Source: Gracilibacillus ureilyticus | GTDB taxonomy: Bacteria; Bacillota; Bacilli; Bacillales; Amphibacillaceae | DNA length: 64,000 bases | Assembly: GCF_900111195.1 (NCBI RefSeq) | Contig: NZ_FOGL01000001.1 | Location: 310,001-374,000, forward strand | Reading direction: 5' to 3' | In this document: positions 46,012 to 54,218 of the stretch, piece by piece | Numbering within the stretch: the first letter of the stretch is position 1 | How the letters are laid out: the number at the start of each line of letters is the position of its first letter | Made by a program: the position numbers and the translations under genes | The notes under the pieces: model-generated | The model's database searches: none | What the model was told of the DNA's origin: nothing | The model's input: the letters and a program-made list of their open reading frames with translations, nothing else

Positions 46012-47343
46012 TCAATATTTTATTTCAGCTTGCTTCAACTTCTCCACACGCTCTTCTTTTCCTGATGCTGCATTGATGTATATTTTGTAAGTATCGTTTC
46101 CAAGTGTTCCTAAAAAGACATACACTAATACTTCCTCACCTGTATCGTCTTCAATAATAGCTAAATGGTGTTCCTGAATCTTTAAATTAGGATTTACTTT
46201 TGTTCTTGCCTCTTCTTCTGATACTTCTGGTTCCTCGATTGTTCTCTCACGGTGGTTCTCTACATAATCTTTAGCCACGAATCCAAGAATATCACCATCA
46301 TCCAATGCAACTTTTATTTGAATGGCATCAGGATAAATCCAGACATCTCCCTGATTCGGTACGAAATGAAATACTCCGACATGATCATACTGATTACTTT
46401 CTATTAGAGCAAGCTCACCAAAATCCTTTCCGGCTAAATAATCTTTTGCTTTATTAGTTGCCTCATGCAGACTTATCTTAGATTCATTTACTTCCCTGTT
46501 AATCATTAAAGTGATAGGATAACCACCATATTGGGTAATATCAGCATAACCTGACCTGTTTTCATCCTGAAAGGAAGCACTTATTAATGGGACATTAGCA
46601 CCATCACCTGTTTTACTTACATGGATCTCAGCACTTTTGTCTAAGTCAAACAATCTCCTCATTTTTGTGACAGCCTCATCTTCTGTTATTTTGTCACTGC
46701 CAAGCATGGAATAACCATCTTTTTTACTAGATGTTCCCATCATGCTCGCATTAATTTTACCTTCACTATAACCTTCCACTGTTTTTTCAACTGTTTTAAA
46801 TCCATCAATAATCGTATTATCAGCTTGTTCATCATTATTAACAAGAGCAAGCTGAACATCCATCCATCTTAAATTTTCGTTCAAAACCATGTTTTGTACT
46901 TTTCTTAACTCTGATTCTATATCACTTGACATTTCATATAGCGCTTCGAATGTTTGCAGCTCATCATTAGTAAGCGGTTTTTTCTCAAGGTCTCTTACAG
47001 CTGCTTTATAGCTGAAATCTCCCATTTGTGACAGAAATTCTTCTGTTTTGTTAAATGGTAATAAAGTTAATGGCAGCTGTCCAACATTACTATGTGCCAA
47101 AGATGTAATTCTCCAGATCTCTGCCAGTTGCGGAGATAATTGCTCTCTGCTGTTCATCGCTAGTGATGAACCGATTTTATCATGCAGCAAATCCATATAA
47201 TACGTTAAATCATGAAATGACCTTTGGTAATCATTTTCTGCTTGAATAAGTATCGCATTTTTTTCTTGATGTTCCTGGTAACCCCACACAGATACTCCTA
47301 CCACTGTTAGACTTAGCAATGAAATTAATATCCATCGAAACAT
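46012..47343 (-). CDS. ypeB: Germination protein YpeB
   Basis: An N-terminal membrane helix (about 3-21) is followed by a long helical region and C-terminal PepSY-like repeats (for example VTKMRRLFDL and DEEARTKV-like segments, about 215-440). In Bacillus, YpeB stabilises and localises the cortex-lytic enzyme SleB in the spore. The 443-residue length is usual. It lies 15 bases after sleB, as expected for the bicistronic sleB-ypeB unit. Confidence 0.94.
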   Translation of the reverse strand: MFRWILISLLSLTVVGVSVWGYQEHQEKNAILIQAENDYQRSFHDLTYYMDLLHDKIGSSLAMNSREQLSPQLAEIWRITSLAHSNVGQLPLTLLPFNKTEEFLSQMGDFSYKAAVRDLEKKPLTNDELQTFEALYEMSSDIESELRKVQNMVLNENLRWMDVQLALVNNDEQADNTIIDGFKTVEKTVEGYSEGKINASMMGTSSKKDGYSMLGSDKITEDEAVTKMRRLFDLDKSAEIHVSKTGDGANVPLISASFQDENRSGYADITQYGGYPITLMINREVNESKISLHEATNKAKDYLAGKDFGELALIESNQYDHVGVFHFVPNQGDVWIYPDAIQIKVALDDGDILGFVAKDYVENHRERTIEEPEVSEEEARTKVNPNLKIQEHHLAIIEDDTGEEVLVYVFLGTLGNDTYKIYINAASGKEERVEKLKQAEIKY

Positions 47344-47358
47344 TCAGACACCTCCATA

Positions 47359-48237
47359 TTACATACAGAATATATGTTTTCCAATTTGTTTGATTTGCGG
47401 CCTAGACCAGATCCATCCAGATGTAGCTGTATTTGGATTAAAATAATAGGTTGCTTCCCCAGTAGGATCCCATCCATTAATGGCATCCAACACTGCCCTT
47501 CTTGCAGTATCATTTGGTGTTAACCATATTTGTCCATCGCTAACCGCAGTAAAAGCTCTTGGTTCAAATATTACACCAGAAACAGTATTAGGGAATGTGG
47601 GGCTCTCTACCCGATTCAGGATAACTGCTGCGACAGCAACTTGTCCTTCATAAGGTTCGCCTCTTGCTTCCCCATATACCGCATTAGCCATTAATTTAAT
47701 ATCATTTTGTGAGAATCCTTGCGGTACATTGACAGCAGTGGGTTCTAATTCTGCAACTGTATCATTTTCTGCCGGAGTCTGAGTTTGCTGTTGATTCCCC
47801 TGATTCTGCTGATTGTTCTGTTCAGCTGGACGGTTTTGGTTCGTATTCTGTTGTGATTGTTTTTTATTATCAACCCCGCCATAATGAGAGAATCTGTTCC
47901 CTGACTGAATCTGCTGTTTCACAAACTGTCTATCATATTCACTGGCAGCCGCTAATTTTTGCTTTGTGCCTTCTCCAGCCAGACCGTCAATTTCCAACCC
48001 AAATTCATACTGAAAATTACGTAGAGCCCAATATGTTCCCCAGCCAAAAACACCATCTATTTCTCCATTATAAAACCCTAAATATTGTAGTCTAGCTTGT
48101 AATTCGATAACATCCTCTCCAGTTGCTCCATGCTGGATTACCTGATCTGTAAATGCATCTACCTGATTCTTTTCCGCAAAGAAGAATGGTATTGTTAATA
48201 AAAGAAAAGCAATTACGCCAATTTTTAAATAATTCAT
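47359..48237 (-). CDS. sleB: Spore cortex-lytic enzyme SleB
   Basis: It is a lytic transglycosylase that degrades cortex peptidoglycan during germination. In order: signal peptide (about 1-28), peptidoglycan-binding domain (about 32-95), Gln/Asn-rich linker (about 120-160) and hydrolase domain with the catalytic Glu in VYGEARGEP. The ATG at 48237 follows GGAGG; the TTG at 48252 overlaps that site. The length of 292 residues is usual. Confidence 0.95.
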   Translation of the reverse strand: MNYLKIGVIAFLLLTIPFFFAEKNQVDAFTDQVIQHGATGEDVIELQARLQYLGFYNGEIDGVFGWGTYWALRNFQYEFGLEIDGLAGEGTKQKLAAASEYDRQFVKQQIQSGNRFSHYGGVDNKKQSQQNTNQNRPAEQNNQQNQGNQQQTQTPAENDTVAELEPTAVNVPQGFSQNDIKLMANAVYGEARGEPYEGQVAVAAVILNRVESPTFPNTVSGVIFEPRAFTAVSDGQIWLTPNDTARRAVLDAINGWDPTGEATYYFNPNTATSGWIWSRPQIKQIGKHIFCM

Positions 48238-48355
48238 CACCTTAACCTCCAATAAAAATCTCCTGCGTATAAGTTTTTACGAATTAACTGTTTTTTTCCT
48301 AAACATAGCTTTTATTGAAACTGAATTAATTATTCATTGGAAAATTGCAACAAAA

Positions 48356-48393
48356 ATAAGAGTTATCCTTTTGACGTTAAGAATAACTCTTAT
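48356..48393 (-). terminator. Terminator of prsW
   Basis: An 11-bp stem (48356-48366 with 48383-48393) includes the prsW stop codon and is followed in the minus transcript by TTTTTG. Confidence 0.8.
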
Positions 48394-49055
48394 ATTTCGT
48401 AGTTATGCAATTTGGAATATTCATTTGCTTTTTTAACTTTTCGAAGACTGTATAGCCAGAGCACAATCATGAATGGCACTAAGCAATATACCCATGCCCG
48501 GGTAATTGAAACTAAGATAAAATCATAAGTGCCATGCAACAGAAAAGGTATAAAGAGTGCCAGAAAAACATGGAACTTTGAACGGTTACTTTTAAATTTT
48601 GCCCGGCCCAAATAATATCCCATAATAACACCAAATAATGCATGTGAGGAGACTGGAAAGATTGCGCGGCTGAATGCATACTCAATACCATGTGCGAACA
48701 GATATAATATATTCTCTACGGTGGCAAATCCTAAACTTATGGAAACTCCATAAACAATACCGTCATAAACATTAGAAAATTTCGAATATTTATATGTAGT
48801 AAACAGAAAAATAAACCATTTAAAAAATTCTTCGAATAATCCGTACAGAAGATAACTCTTAATAAATGGTGTTTGTGCAACCCCTTCTTCAATAAAAGCA
48901 TATTGGATGAACATAATGGGAAACACTAATAATGCACCATACACAAATGTCCTGAAGATTGCGTGTACTGGTTCCAGTTCATATTCATCCTTTAAATAAA
49001 AAAAAGATAACAGTGCAAACGCAGGTGCCAACCCTGCTGTTAATAACGTAAACAA
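48390..49055 (-). CDS. prsW: Intramembrane metalloprotease PrsW
   Basis: This multi-pass membrane protease carries FEEFFKW, the DGIVYGVSISLGFATVEN segment, SSHALFG and HGTYDF, which hold the Glu and His residues of the active site. In B. subtilis it cleaves anti-sigma-W RsiW at site 1. The start is TTG at 49055, five bases after GAAGGTG, giving 221 residues; the longer frame overlaps ansA. No sigW-rsiW pair is in the window, so another substrate such as RsiX is possible but unsupported. Confidence 0.9.
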   Translation of the reverse strand: MFTLLTAGLAPAFALLSFFYLKDEYELEPVHAIFRTFVYGALLVFPIMFIQYAFIEEGVAQTPFIKSYLLYGLFEEFFKWFIFLFTTYKYSKFSNVYDGIVYGVSISLGFATVENILYLFAHGIEYAFSRAIFPVSSHALFGVIMGYYLGRAKFKSNRSKFHVFLALFIPFLLHGTYDFILVSITRAWVYCLVPFMIVLWLYSLRKVKKANEYSKLHNYEI

Positions 49056-49104
49056 ATATACACCTTCTTTCAGGGATGATAAAATACGTTTAAGAGGTGA
49101 TTCT

Positions 49105-50073
49105 ATGAAAAAACTGATTGTTATACATACTGGTGGTACCATCTCCATGCAGCAAAATGAGGAAGGAACTATTGAACCATCAAAACAGCATCCATTATCG
49201 AACCTGAATGAAACTAAGGATGTCCCTATTCACGAAATAGAGTTCTATAATTTACCATCGCCTCATATTAAACCGGAACATATGTTGAAATTATCCGATT
49301 TTATTAATGCACTATTAGCTGAAAATGAGGATATAGCAGGTATCGTTATCACACACGGAACGGATACATTGGAAGAAACAGCATACTTCCTTGAACTAAC
49401 CTGTAAATCTCCTTTACCGATTGTTTTAACAGGAGCTATGAGACCAAGTAATGAAATCGGCACAGATGCAATATATAATTTTCAATGCGCGGTTCGCGTT
49501 GCAACTAGCAAGGAAGCTATCCACTCTGGTGTGCTTGTAGTAATGAATGACGAAATACACTCTGCAAGATATGTTACAAAAACTTCTACAAGTAATGTTG
49601 CTACTTTTAAAAGTCCGCCGTTTGGCCCATTAGGATTAATCCACAAAGACAAAATTATATTTTATCAAAAGTACCTCTATTCCGATAAATATACAGAAAT
49701 ACATGAGATTACCAAGGAGGTACATCTATTTAAAGCATACACCGGTATGTCTAATATTTTATTTCAACATTTAAATAAAAACAATACCAATGGAATTGTG
49801 ATTGAAGCTTTTGGACAAGGAAATCTGCCTCCAGACGTTGTTCCAGTGCTGGAAACACTCCTGCAGCAGGGGATTACCATCGTTATTGTGTCAAGATGTT
49901 ATAACGGAATTGTACAGCCAATGTATGATTATGAAGGTGGTGGAAAGAATCTCCAAAATTCAGGAATGATATTTACTAACGAAATTAATGGACCAAAAGC
50001 AAGGTTGAAGCTTCTGCTGCTGCTTCAAAAAGGAGCAGCAGCAGAAGAGATTCAATCCGCTTTTCAAGAGTAG
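49105..50073 (+). CDS. ansA: L-asparaginase, type I
   Basis: It hydrolyses asparagine to aspartate and ammonia. Catalytic threonines lie in HTGGTIS (near residue 8) and THGTDTLEETA (near 90). There is no signal peptide, so it is cytosolic. The ribosome site AGAGGTGA is well placed. A possible extended -10 (TGATAAAAT) lies in the 49-bp gap shared with divergent prsW. Its last 25 codons contain a very strong inverted repeat. In B. subtilis asparaginase genes are elsewhere. Confidence 0.94.
   Translation: MKKLIVIHTGGTISMQQNEEGTIEPSKQHPLSNLNETKDVPIHEIEFYNLPSPHIKPEHMLKLSDFINALLAENEDIAGIVITHGTDTLEETAYFLELTCKSPLPIVLTGAMRPSNEIGTDAIYNFQCAVRVATSKEAIHSGVLVVMNDEIHSARYVTKTSTSNVATFKSPPFGPLGLIHKDKIIFYQKYLYSDKYTEIHEITKEVHLFKAYTGMSNILFQHLNKNNTNGIVIEAFGQGNLPPDVVPVLETLLQQGITIVIVSRCYNGIVQPMYDYEGGGKNLQNSGMIFTNEINGPKARLKLLLLLQKGAAAEEIQSAFQE
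50011..50047. repeat. Perfect 14-bp inverted repeat inside the 3' end of ansA
   Basis: Arms 50011-50024 and 50034-50047 are exact reverse complements, with a 9-nt spacer that can pair further. They encode a leucine run and an alanine run. No T-tract follows on either strand, so it is not a standard terminator. Confidence 0.75.
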
Positions 50074-50077
50074 ATAA

Positions 50078-51058
50078 TTAAGATAATTTACGCTTTATGG
50101 AGGATGCAATTTGTCCTCCATGGAACCTGCCATTCTCTATAAAGATCTCATTATTATCATAACCTGCAGCAATTACTCCTGCGATGTAGATATTTTCCAC
50201 ATTGGTCTCCATCGTATTTTCATTAAAGTTAGGTCTTCCTGTTTTTGGGTCAACAGTTATCCCCATATTCTTAAGAAACTGCTGATCTGGCTGGTATCCT
50301 GTCATTGCAAAAACATAATCATTTGGAATAGACTTAGAAGAACCATCAACTTCATATATAACTGATTCTTTTGTTATCTCTTTAACATTCGCTCTAAATT
50401 CCATTAGTATTTTGTTATGTTTGATAAGTGAGACAAATTCAGGTAAAATCCATGGTTTTACACTAGGAGAATAGTCATTTCCTCTGTATAAAACAGTGAC
50501 ATTTGCCCCAGCTTTATGCAATTCAATCGTTGCATCTACCGCTGAGTTCTTTCCGCCTATTACTACTACATTTTTATTATAATAGGGATGTGCTTCCTTA
50601 AAATAATGAAATACCTTACTCAGTTCCTCCCCTTTGATATTAAGTAAATTCGGCTGGTCGTAGTACCCTGTTGCAATTACCACAAATTTAGTAGAATACT
50701 CTTTATGGTTACCGTTCGAATCAACTGATTTTACTTGAAAAGCCCCTGTTTGCTCCTGGACCGATACTACCTTTTCAAAGTTATTGATTCTCAGATCTTT
50801 ACGCTGTGCAACAGTACGATAATATGCTAATGCCTGATTCCTGACAGGCTTCTGTTTTTCAGTAACAAATGCCACATCACCAATTTCCAACTTATCACTG
50901 GAACTGAAGAAAGTTTGGTGTGTAGGATATCGATAGATGGAATCAACAATATTTCCTTTTTCTATTATAAGTGGTTGTATTCCTAAATTTTGCAATTCAA
51001 TGGCAGCAGACATTCCACATGGTCCTGCACCTATAATTATCACTGTTTCTTCCTGCAT
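50078..51058 (-). CDS. ypdA: Bacillithiol disulfide reductase YpdA
   Basis: This FAD/NAD(P)H flavoprotein of the thioredoxin-reductase-like family shows IIGAGPCGMSAAIEL at the N-terminus and VVVIGGKNSAVDATIEL in the NADPH domain. It lacks a CxxC pair, as known for YpdA, which reduces oxidised bacillithiol. With bshA in the same window this supports a working bacillithiol system. It converges on ansA with only four bases between stops. Confidence 0.93.
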   Translation of the reverse strand: MQEETVIIIGAGPCGMSAAIELQNLGIQPLIIEKGNIVDSIYRYPTHQTFFSSSDKLEIGDVAFVTEKQKPVRNQALAYYRTVAQRKDLRINNFEKVVSVQEQTGAFQVKSVDSNGNHKEYSTKFVVIATGYYDQPNLLNIKGEELSKVFHYFKEAHPYYNKNVVVIGGKNSAVDATIELHKAGANVTVLYRGNDYSPSVKPWILPEFVSLIKHNKILMEFRANVKEITKESVIYEVDGSSKSIPNDYVFAMTGYQPDQQFLKNMGITVDPKTGRPNFNENTMETNVENIYIAGVIAAGYDNNEIFIENGRFHGGQIASSIKRKLS

Positions 51059-51086
51059 AAATAAAACACTCTCCTTACAATTTAAA

Positions 51087-52322
51087 TCAAAGCCATCCTC
51101 TGTACCTTATCGCTTCTGCTTGATTTTTCATTCCGATCATATAACTCGCTAAATACATATTGATATTTTTCTTTAAAGAAGTATACTTGGCCTCTTTAAT
51201 TGCAAGATGTATAATATCTTTAAAATACTCCTCTATCTCTTTATCTGTAAACTTTTTGCCTTGTTTGTACTCCAACCATTCCAGATAGGCATATACAATT
51301 CCTCCATTGGTTGCCAATACTTCCGGAACCATTTCTATGCCTCTACTGTGCAAGTGGTTAATTGCTTCCTGGTCTAACGTATTATTCACCGTTTCTACAA
51401 TAATTGATGTATTCAACTTTTTAGCAATATTTACATTAACTTGTTCCTGTTTTGTTGTTAAAATAAGTAAATCACTTTCTTTTTCCATAAATTCATCTAT
51501 CGAAATTGATTCATCAATAAATCGCGTGACAATACCGAAATGGTCTTTCTGTTTTAATATTTCTGGTATATTAAGACCATCCGGATGATAAACTGCATTT
51601 TGAGGATCGGAAATTCCCACTACTTTCACACCTGAATCATTTAACATCCGGGCTAAGTAGCTGCCAATGTTACCTGTACCGTGTATCATCACTTTTGTTT
51701 CCTTTAGCGGCAGGTTGTATTCATCAATCAATGCATGAATCGTATGATAAACACCTTGTTCTACAGCTGTCTGTTTATTGTTAATACCTCCAAGTACAAA
51801 AGGTTTCCCGGCAATAAAATTTGGATTCATTCCTGTATGTAATCTGCTGTATTCATCCATCATCCATGCCATCATTTGCGGATCGACAGCAGCATCTGAT
51901 GAAGGAATATCTATATTCGGTCCGATAATATGGTGGATGGACCTGATATATCCTCTGCATAGCCTTTCTGATTCTCTGAAAGATAACTCCCTTAAATCAC
52001 ACACTATTCCCCCGCTGCTTCCGCCAAGTGGTATCTGTAAATTACTTGATTTTACACTTCTCAATATAGCCAAGGCAGCAATCTCTTCTTCTGTAATATT
52101 TGGTCTAAAATGAACATTTCCCTGGGTAACCCCAAATACATCATGGTGCTGAGCACGGTATCCCGTAAAAATTTTCACCGAATCATCATCCATTCTTACA
52201 GGAAAACGGATTCTCATTATTCTCGTTGGTTCTTTCATTAGTTGATATACTTCGTCAGGATATCCTAACTGATCCAGTACATCTTTCATCATTGATTGAA
52301 GATGTTCATAACTGCTTCTCAA
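51087..52322 (-). CDS. Glutamate dehydrogenase-like protein lacking catalytic residues
   Basis: The 411-residue protein aligns end to end with GudB/RocG and sits where B. subtilis has gudB, next to ypdA. The NAD-binding GTGNIGSYLA is intact, and the active-site Asp is kept (D143). But the catalytic Lys of the GGGKGGI motif is Ser103 (GGSSGGI), the substrate Lys of the KGGIR motif is Gln67 (TQGNV), and the glutamate-contacting Ser near the C-terminus is Ala345. K91 is kept. It is unlikely to be a glutamate dehydrogenase. The start is TTG with AGGAGTG upstream, and a good promoter precedes it, so it is probably expressed. Confidence 0.85.
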   Translation of the reverse strand: MRSSYEHLQSMMKDVLDQLGYPDEVYQLMKEPTRIMRIRFPVRMDDDSVKIFTGYRAQHHDVFGVTQGNVHFRPNITEEEIAALAILRSVKSSNLQIPLGGSSGGIVCDLRELSFRESERLCRGYIRSIHHIIGPNIDIPSSDAAVDPQMMAWMMDEYSRLHTGMNPNFIAGKPFVLGGINNKQTAVEQGVYHTIHALIDEYNLPLKETKVMIHGTGNIGSYLARMLNDSGVKVVGISDPQNAVYHPDGLNIPEILKQKDHFGIVTRFIDESISIDEFMEKESDLLILTTKQEQVNVNIAKKLNTSIIVETVNNTLDQEAINHLHSRGIEMVPEVLATNGGIVYAYLEWLEYKQGKKFTDKEIEEYFKDIIHLAIKEAKYTSLKKNINMYLASYMIGMKNQAEAIRYRGWL

Positions 52323-52361
52323 TAAGTTTCACTCCTAATGCAAAAAAATGCCACTTTAATC

Positions 52362-52390
52362 ATTATACTATTTTATATTCTCGTTGTGAA
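52362..52390 (-). promoter_or_regulatory. Sigma-A-type promoter for the GDH-like gene
   Basis: The minus strand reads TTCACA (52385-52390), a 17-bp spacer and a perfect TATAAT (52362-52367), about 40 bases before the TTG start. Confidence 0.65.
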
Positions 52391-52561
52391 ATATCTGACA
52401 GTATGGACTATTTTGTTATTTATGTATGGGAGAAACATAATCATTAATTCCGAGAAATAAATAAAGATGATTTTTATCTTTAAAGCATACTACTGTCATT
52501 TTACTCTGCACTTTTTTATTTTTCTAGCAATTCGCATCTACATCTGTTTATAGATAAACAG

Positions 52562-52591
52562 GCATAGGACAATCCCGGTACTACATATGAT
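52562..52591 (+). promoter_or_regulatory. Sigma-E-type promoter for cotJABC
   Basis: The plus strand reads GCATAGG (52562-52568), a 15-bp spacer and CATATGAT (52584-52591). The spacing equals that of the spoIVA promoter. The cotJ operon is sigma-E-controlled in B. subtilis. Confidence 0.6.
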
Positions 52592-52624
52592 GTAATGGTA
52601 TTAAAAGGAAAGGAGCAGATCATC

Positions 52625-52846
52625 TTGCATTCAACTATGAAGTGTTATACACCATATATCAGTCCATTTGATCCATGTCCCCCTGTATGGAAGAAATGTT
52701 ATTCTACACCACCTAATTTGTACATTACTTTCCAGCCTATGCATTCTAACCAATTTGCTACTGCTGAAGAAGCTCTGTATCACGGTACATTGTGGCCTTG
52801 TCTATATGACCCCTATTATCCCAAAAGGGCAGGTGATGAAAATTGA
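52625..52846 (+). CDS. cotJA: Spore coat-associated protein CotJA
   Basis: A proline- and cysteine-rich 73-residue protein with the family pattern [13 protein letters not shown] and the C-terminal [15 protein letters not shown]. It is needed in B. subtilis for incorporation of CotJC into the coat. The TTG at 52625 follows AAAGGAG by nine bases; the ATG at 52595 lies upstream of that site. Its end overlaps cotJB by 4 bases. Confidence 0.9.
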   Translation: MHSTMKCYTPYISPFDPCPPVWKKCYSTPPNLYITFQPMHSNQFATAEEALYHGTLWPCLYDPYYPKRAGDEN

Positions 52847-53100
52847 CAATGCCGGAGAATTACTATAAGTTGCTGGAAAAAATACAGGCTGTAGACTTTG
52901 TGCTTGTTGATTTAACTCTATACTTGGACACACATCCAGATGATTTAGAAGCAATTAAACAGTTTAACCAGAAGTCATATGAAAGCAGACAGCTTAAGGC
53001 GGAGTTCGAAAGGCAGTTCGGTCCTTTACTACAGTATGGTTTAAGTTACTCCAGTTATCCATGGAACTGGAAAGACGCACCATGGCCCTGGCAGGTTTAA
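52843..53100 (+). CDS. cotJB: Spore coat protein CotJB
   Basis: This 85-residue acidic helical protein shows the family segments [23 protein letters not shown] and a C-terminal [11 protein letters not shown]. The start is TTG at 52843 (or the ATG two codons later), with AGGTGAT upstream. It is translationally coupled to cotJA. Confidence 0.92.
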   Translation: MTMPENYYKLLEKIQAVDFVLVDLTLYLDTHPDDLEAIKQFNQKSYESRQLKAEFERQFGPLLQYGLSYSSYPWNWKDAPWPWQV

Positions 53101-53115
53101 AGGAGGTATTAGAAA

Positions 53116-53685
53116 GTGTGGGTTTATGAGAAGAAATTACAATATCCTGTAAAAGTAAGTACATGCAATCCCCGTTTAGCCAAATACTTAATTGAACAAT
53201 ATGGCGGGGCAGATGGCGAACTTTCGGCGGCATTACGTTATCTCAATCAGCGCTACACTATTCCAGACAAAGTTGTCGGGTTACTAAATGACATTGGAAC
53301 AGAGGAATTTGCTCACTTAGAGATGATTGCCACAATGATCTATAAATTGACAAAAGATGCGACACCGGCACAGCTTGAGGAGGCAGGACTTGGCGAATAC
53401 TATGTGAATCATGATCAGGCCCTGTATTATCAAAATGCCGCAGGTTCACCTTGGACTGCAACTTATATTCAGGCAAAAGGTGACCCAATAGCAGATTTAT
53501 ATGAAGATATTGCGGCAGAGGAAAAAGCCCGAGCCACATATCAATGGATAATTGATTTATCGGATGATCCTTTCTTGAATGATTCACTAAAATTTCTAAG
53601 GGAAAGAGAAATCGTCCATTCCCAACGATTCCACGAAGCAGTAGAAATTTTAAAAGAAGAACGGGATCGCAAAAAAATATTTTAA
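53116..53685 (+). CDS. cotJC: Spore coat protein CotJC, manganese catalase family
   Basis: A ferritin-like di-manganese fold is indicated by TEEFAHLEM, AAEEKARATY and REREIVHSQRF, whose Glu and His residues bind the metals. It probably removes peroxide at the spore surface. The start is GTG, nine bases after AGGAGG. It is the last gene of cotJABC, which here stands where B. subtilis has mecB-ypbG-ypbF. Confidence 0.95.
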   Translation: MWVYEKKLQYPVKVSTCNPRLAKYLIEQYGGADGELSAALRYLNQRYTIPDKVVGLLNDIGTEEFAHLEMIATMIYKLTKDATPAQLEEAGLGEYYVNHDQALYYQNAAGSPWTATYIQAKGDPIADLYEDIAAEEKARATYQWIIDLSDDPFLNDSLKFLREREIVHSQRFHEAVEILKEERDRKKIF

Positions 53686-53692
53686 ACTGCTG

Positions 53693-53734
53693 GAAGTCTT
53701 TCTTTCACATAGAATAGAAGGGCTTCTACTTTTT
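53693..53734 (+). terminator. Possible weak terminator after cotJC
   Basis: A 7-bp stem with two G-U pairs (53693-53699 with 53720-53726) is followed by TACTTTTTC on the plus strand. An alternative 6-bp hairpin lies at 53715-53728. Confidence 0.35.
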
Positions 53735-54199
53735 CGCGACAGGAATAAACAACCTTGTGCCGACGACAATCGTATTATCCTGAATATCATTTGCCAATAT
53801 TATTAGCTCGACTTTTTCTTTATCATTATAATATTGCTGGGCAATTGAAAATAATGTATCATCTGATGTGACCGTATGATACACCCCCTCTTGAAATTCT
53901 ACTTTATTATTTTCATTTAAATAAACTTGCTCTATAGGAATGTTCTGTTGCTGATCCGGTAATTTTGAAGTAAGAAGAGAATCGCCCCAGAATGGAAAAA
54001 AAAGAATAACTATTACAATAAATAAGAATACTACGAGAAGAACACTGATTAAGTGTATTTTCTTTCTTTTCTCTCTTTTTCTCTTCTTCTGATGGATAGC
54101 ACTTCTTGGTGGTAAGCCCTTTTCCTTTTGATCCTTGTCTTCTCTGTCTTTCACTAAATCTCGCAAGGAAGAGGCTTGATCGTCTAAGTTTGGTTTCAT
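53726..54199 (-). CDS. ypbE: YpbE-like membrane protein with extracellular LysM domain
   Basis: A charged cytoplasmic N-terminus (1-45, very rich in Lys, Arg and Glu) is followed by one transmembrane helix (about 48-70). The C-terminal LysM domain (about 107-153; YHTVTSDDTLFSIAQQYY) would bind peptidoglycan. Its function is unknown. It is 20 bases past recQ and probably in the ypbB-recQ-ypbE operon. Confidence 0.87.
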   Translation of the reverse strand: MKPNLDDQASSLRDLVKDREDKDQKEKGLPPRSAIHQKKRKREKRKKIHLISVLLVVFLFIVIVILFFPFWGDSLLTSKLPDQQQNIPIEQVYLNENNKVEFQEGVYHTVTSDDTLFSIAQQYYNDKEKVELIILANDIQDNTIVVGTRLFIPVAKK

Positions 54200-54218
54200 A
54201 CACTACCCCTCCGTTATT

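Larger units (their letters stand above)
52323..52624. other. Intergenic region between the GDH-like gene and cotJA
   Basis: This 300-bp divergent region holds one sigma-A-type promoter (minus strand) and one sigma-E-type promoter (plus strand), listed separately. The middle (about 52400-52560) is AT-rich with only a weak 7-bp inverted repeat near 52462-52481. I see no gene there. Confidence 0.6.

Noticed and set aside
48238-48330. A sigma-G promoter for sleB
   Set aside because: A TGAATA box is present, but no CATAxTA-like -10 occurs at 17-18 bp. Control by sigma-G is likely from family knowledge but not visible.
48390-49055. PrsW as the site-1 protease for RsiX in this window
   Set aside because: The known substrate is RsiW; nothing in the sequence supports a link with RsiX 8 kb away.
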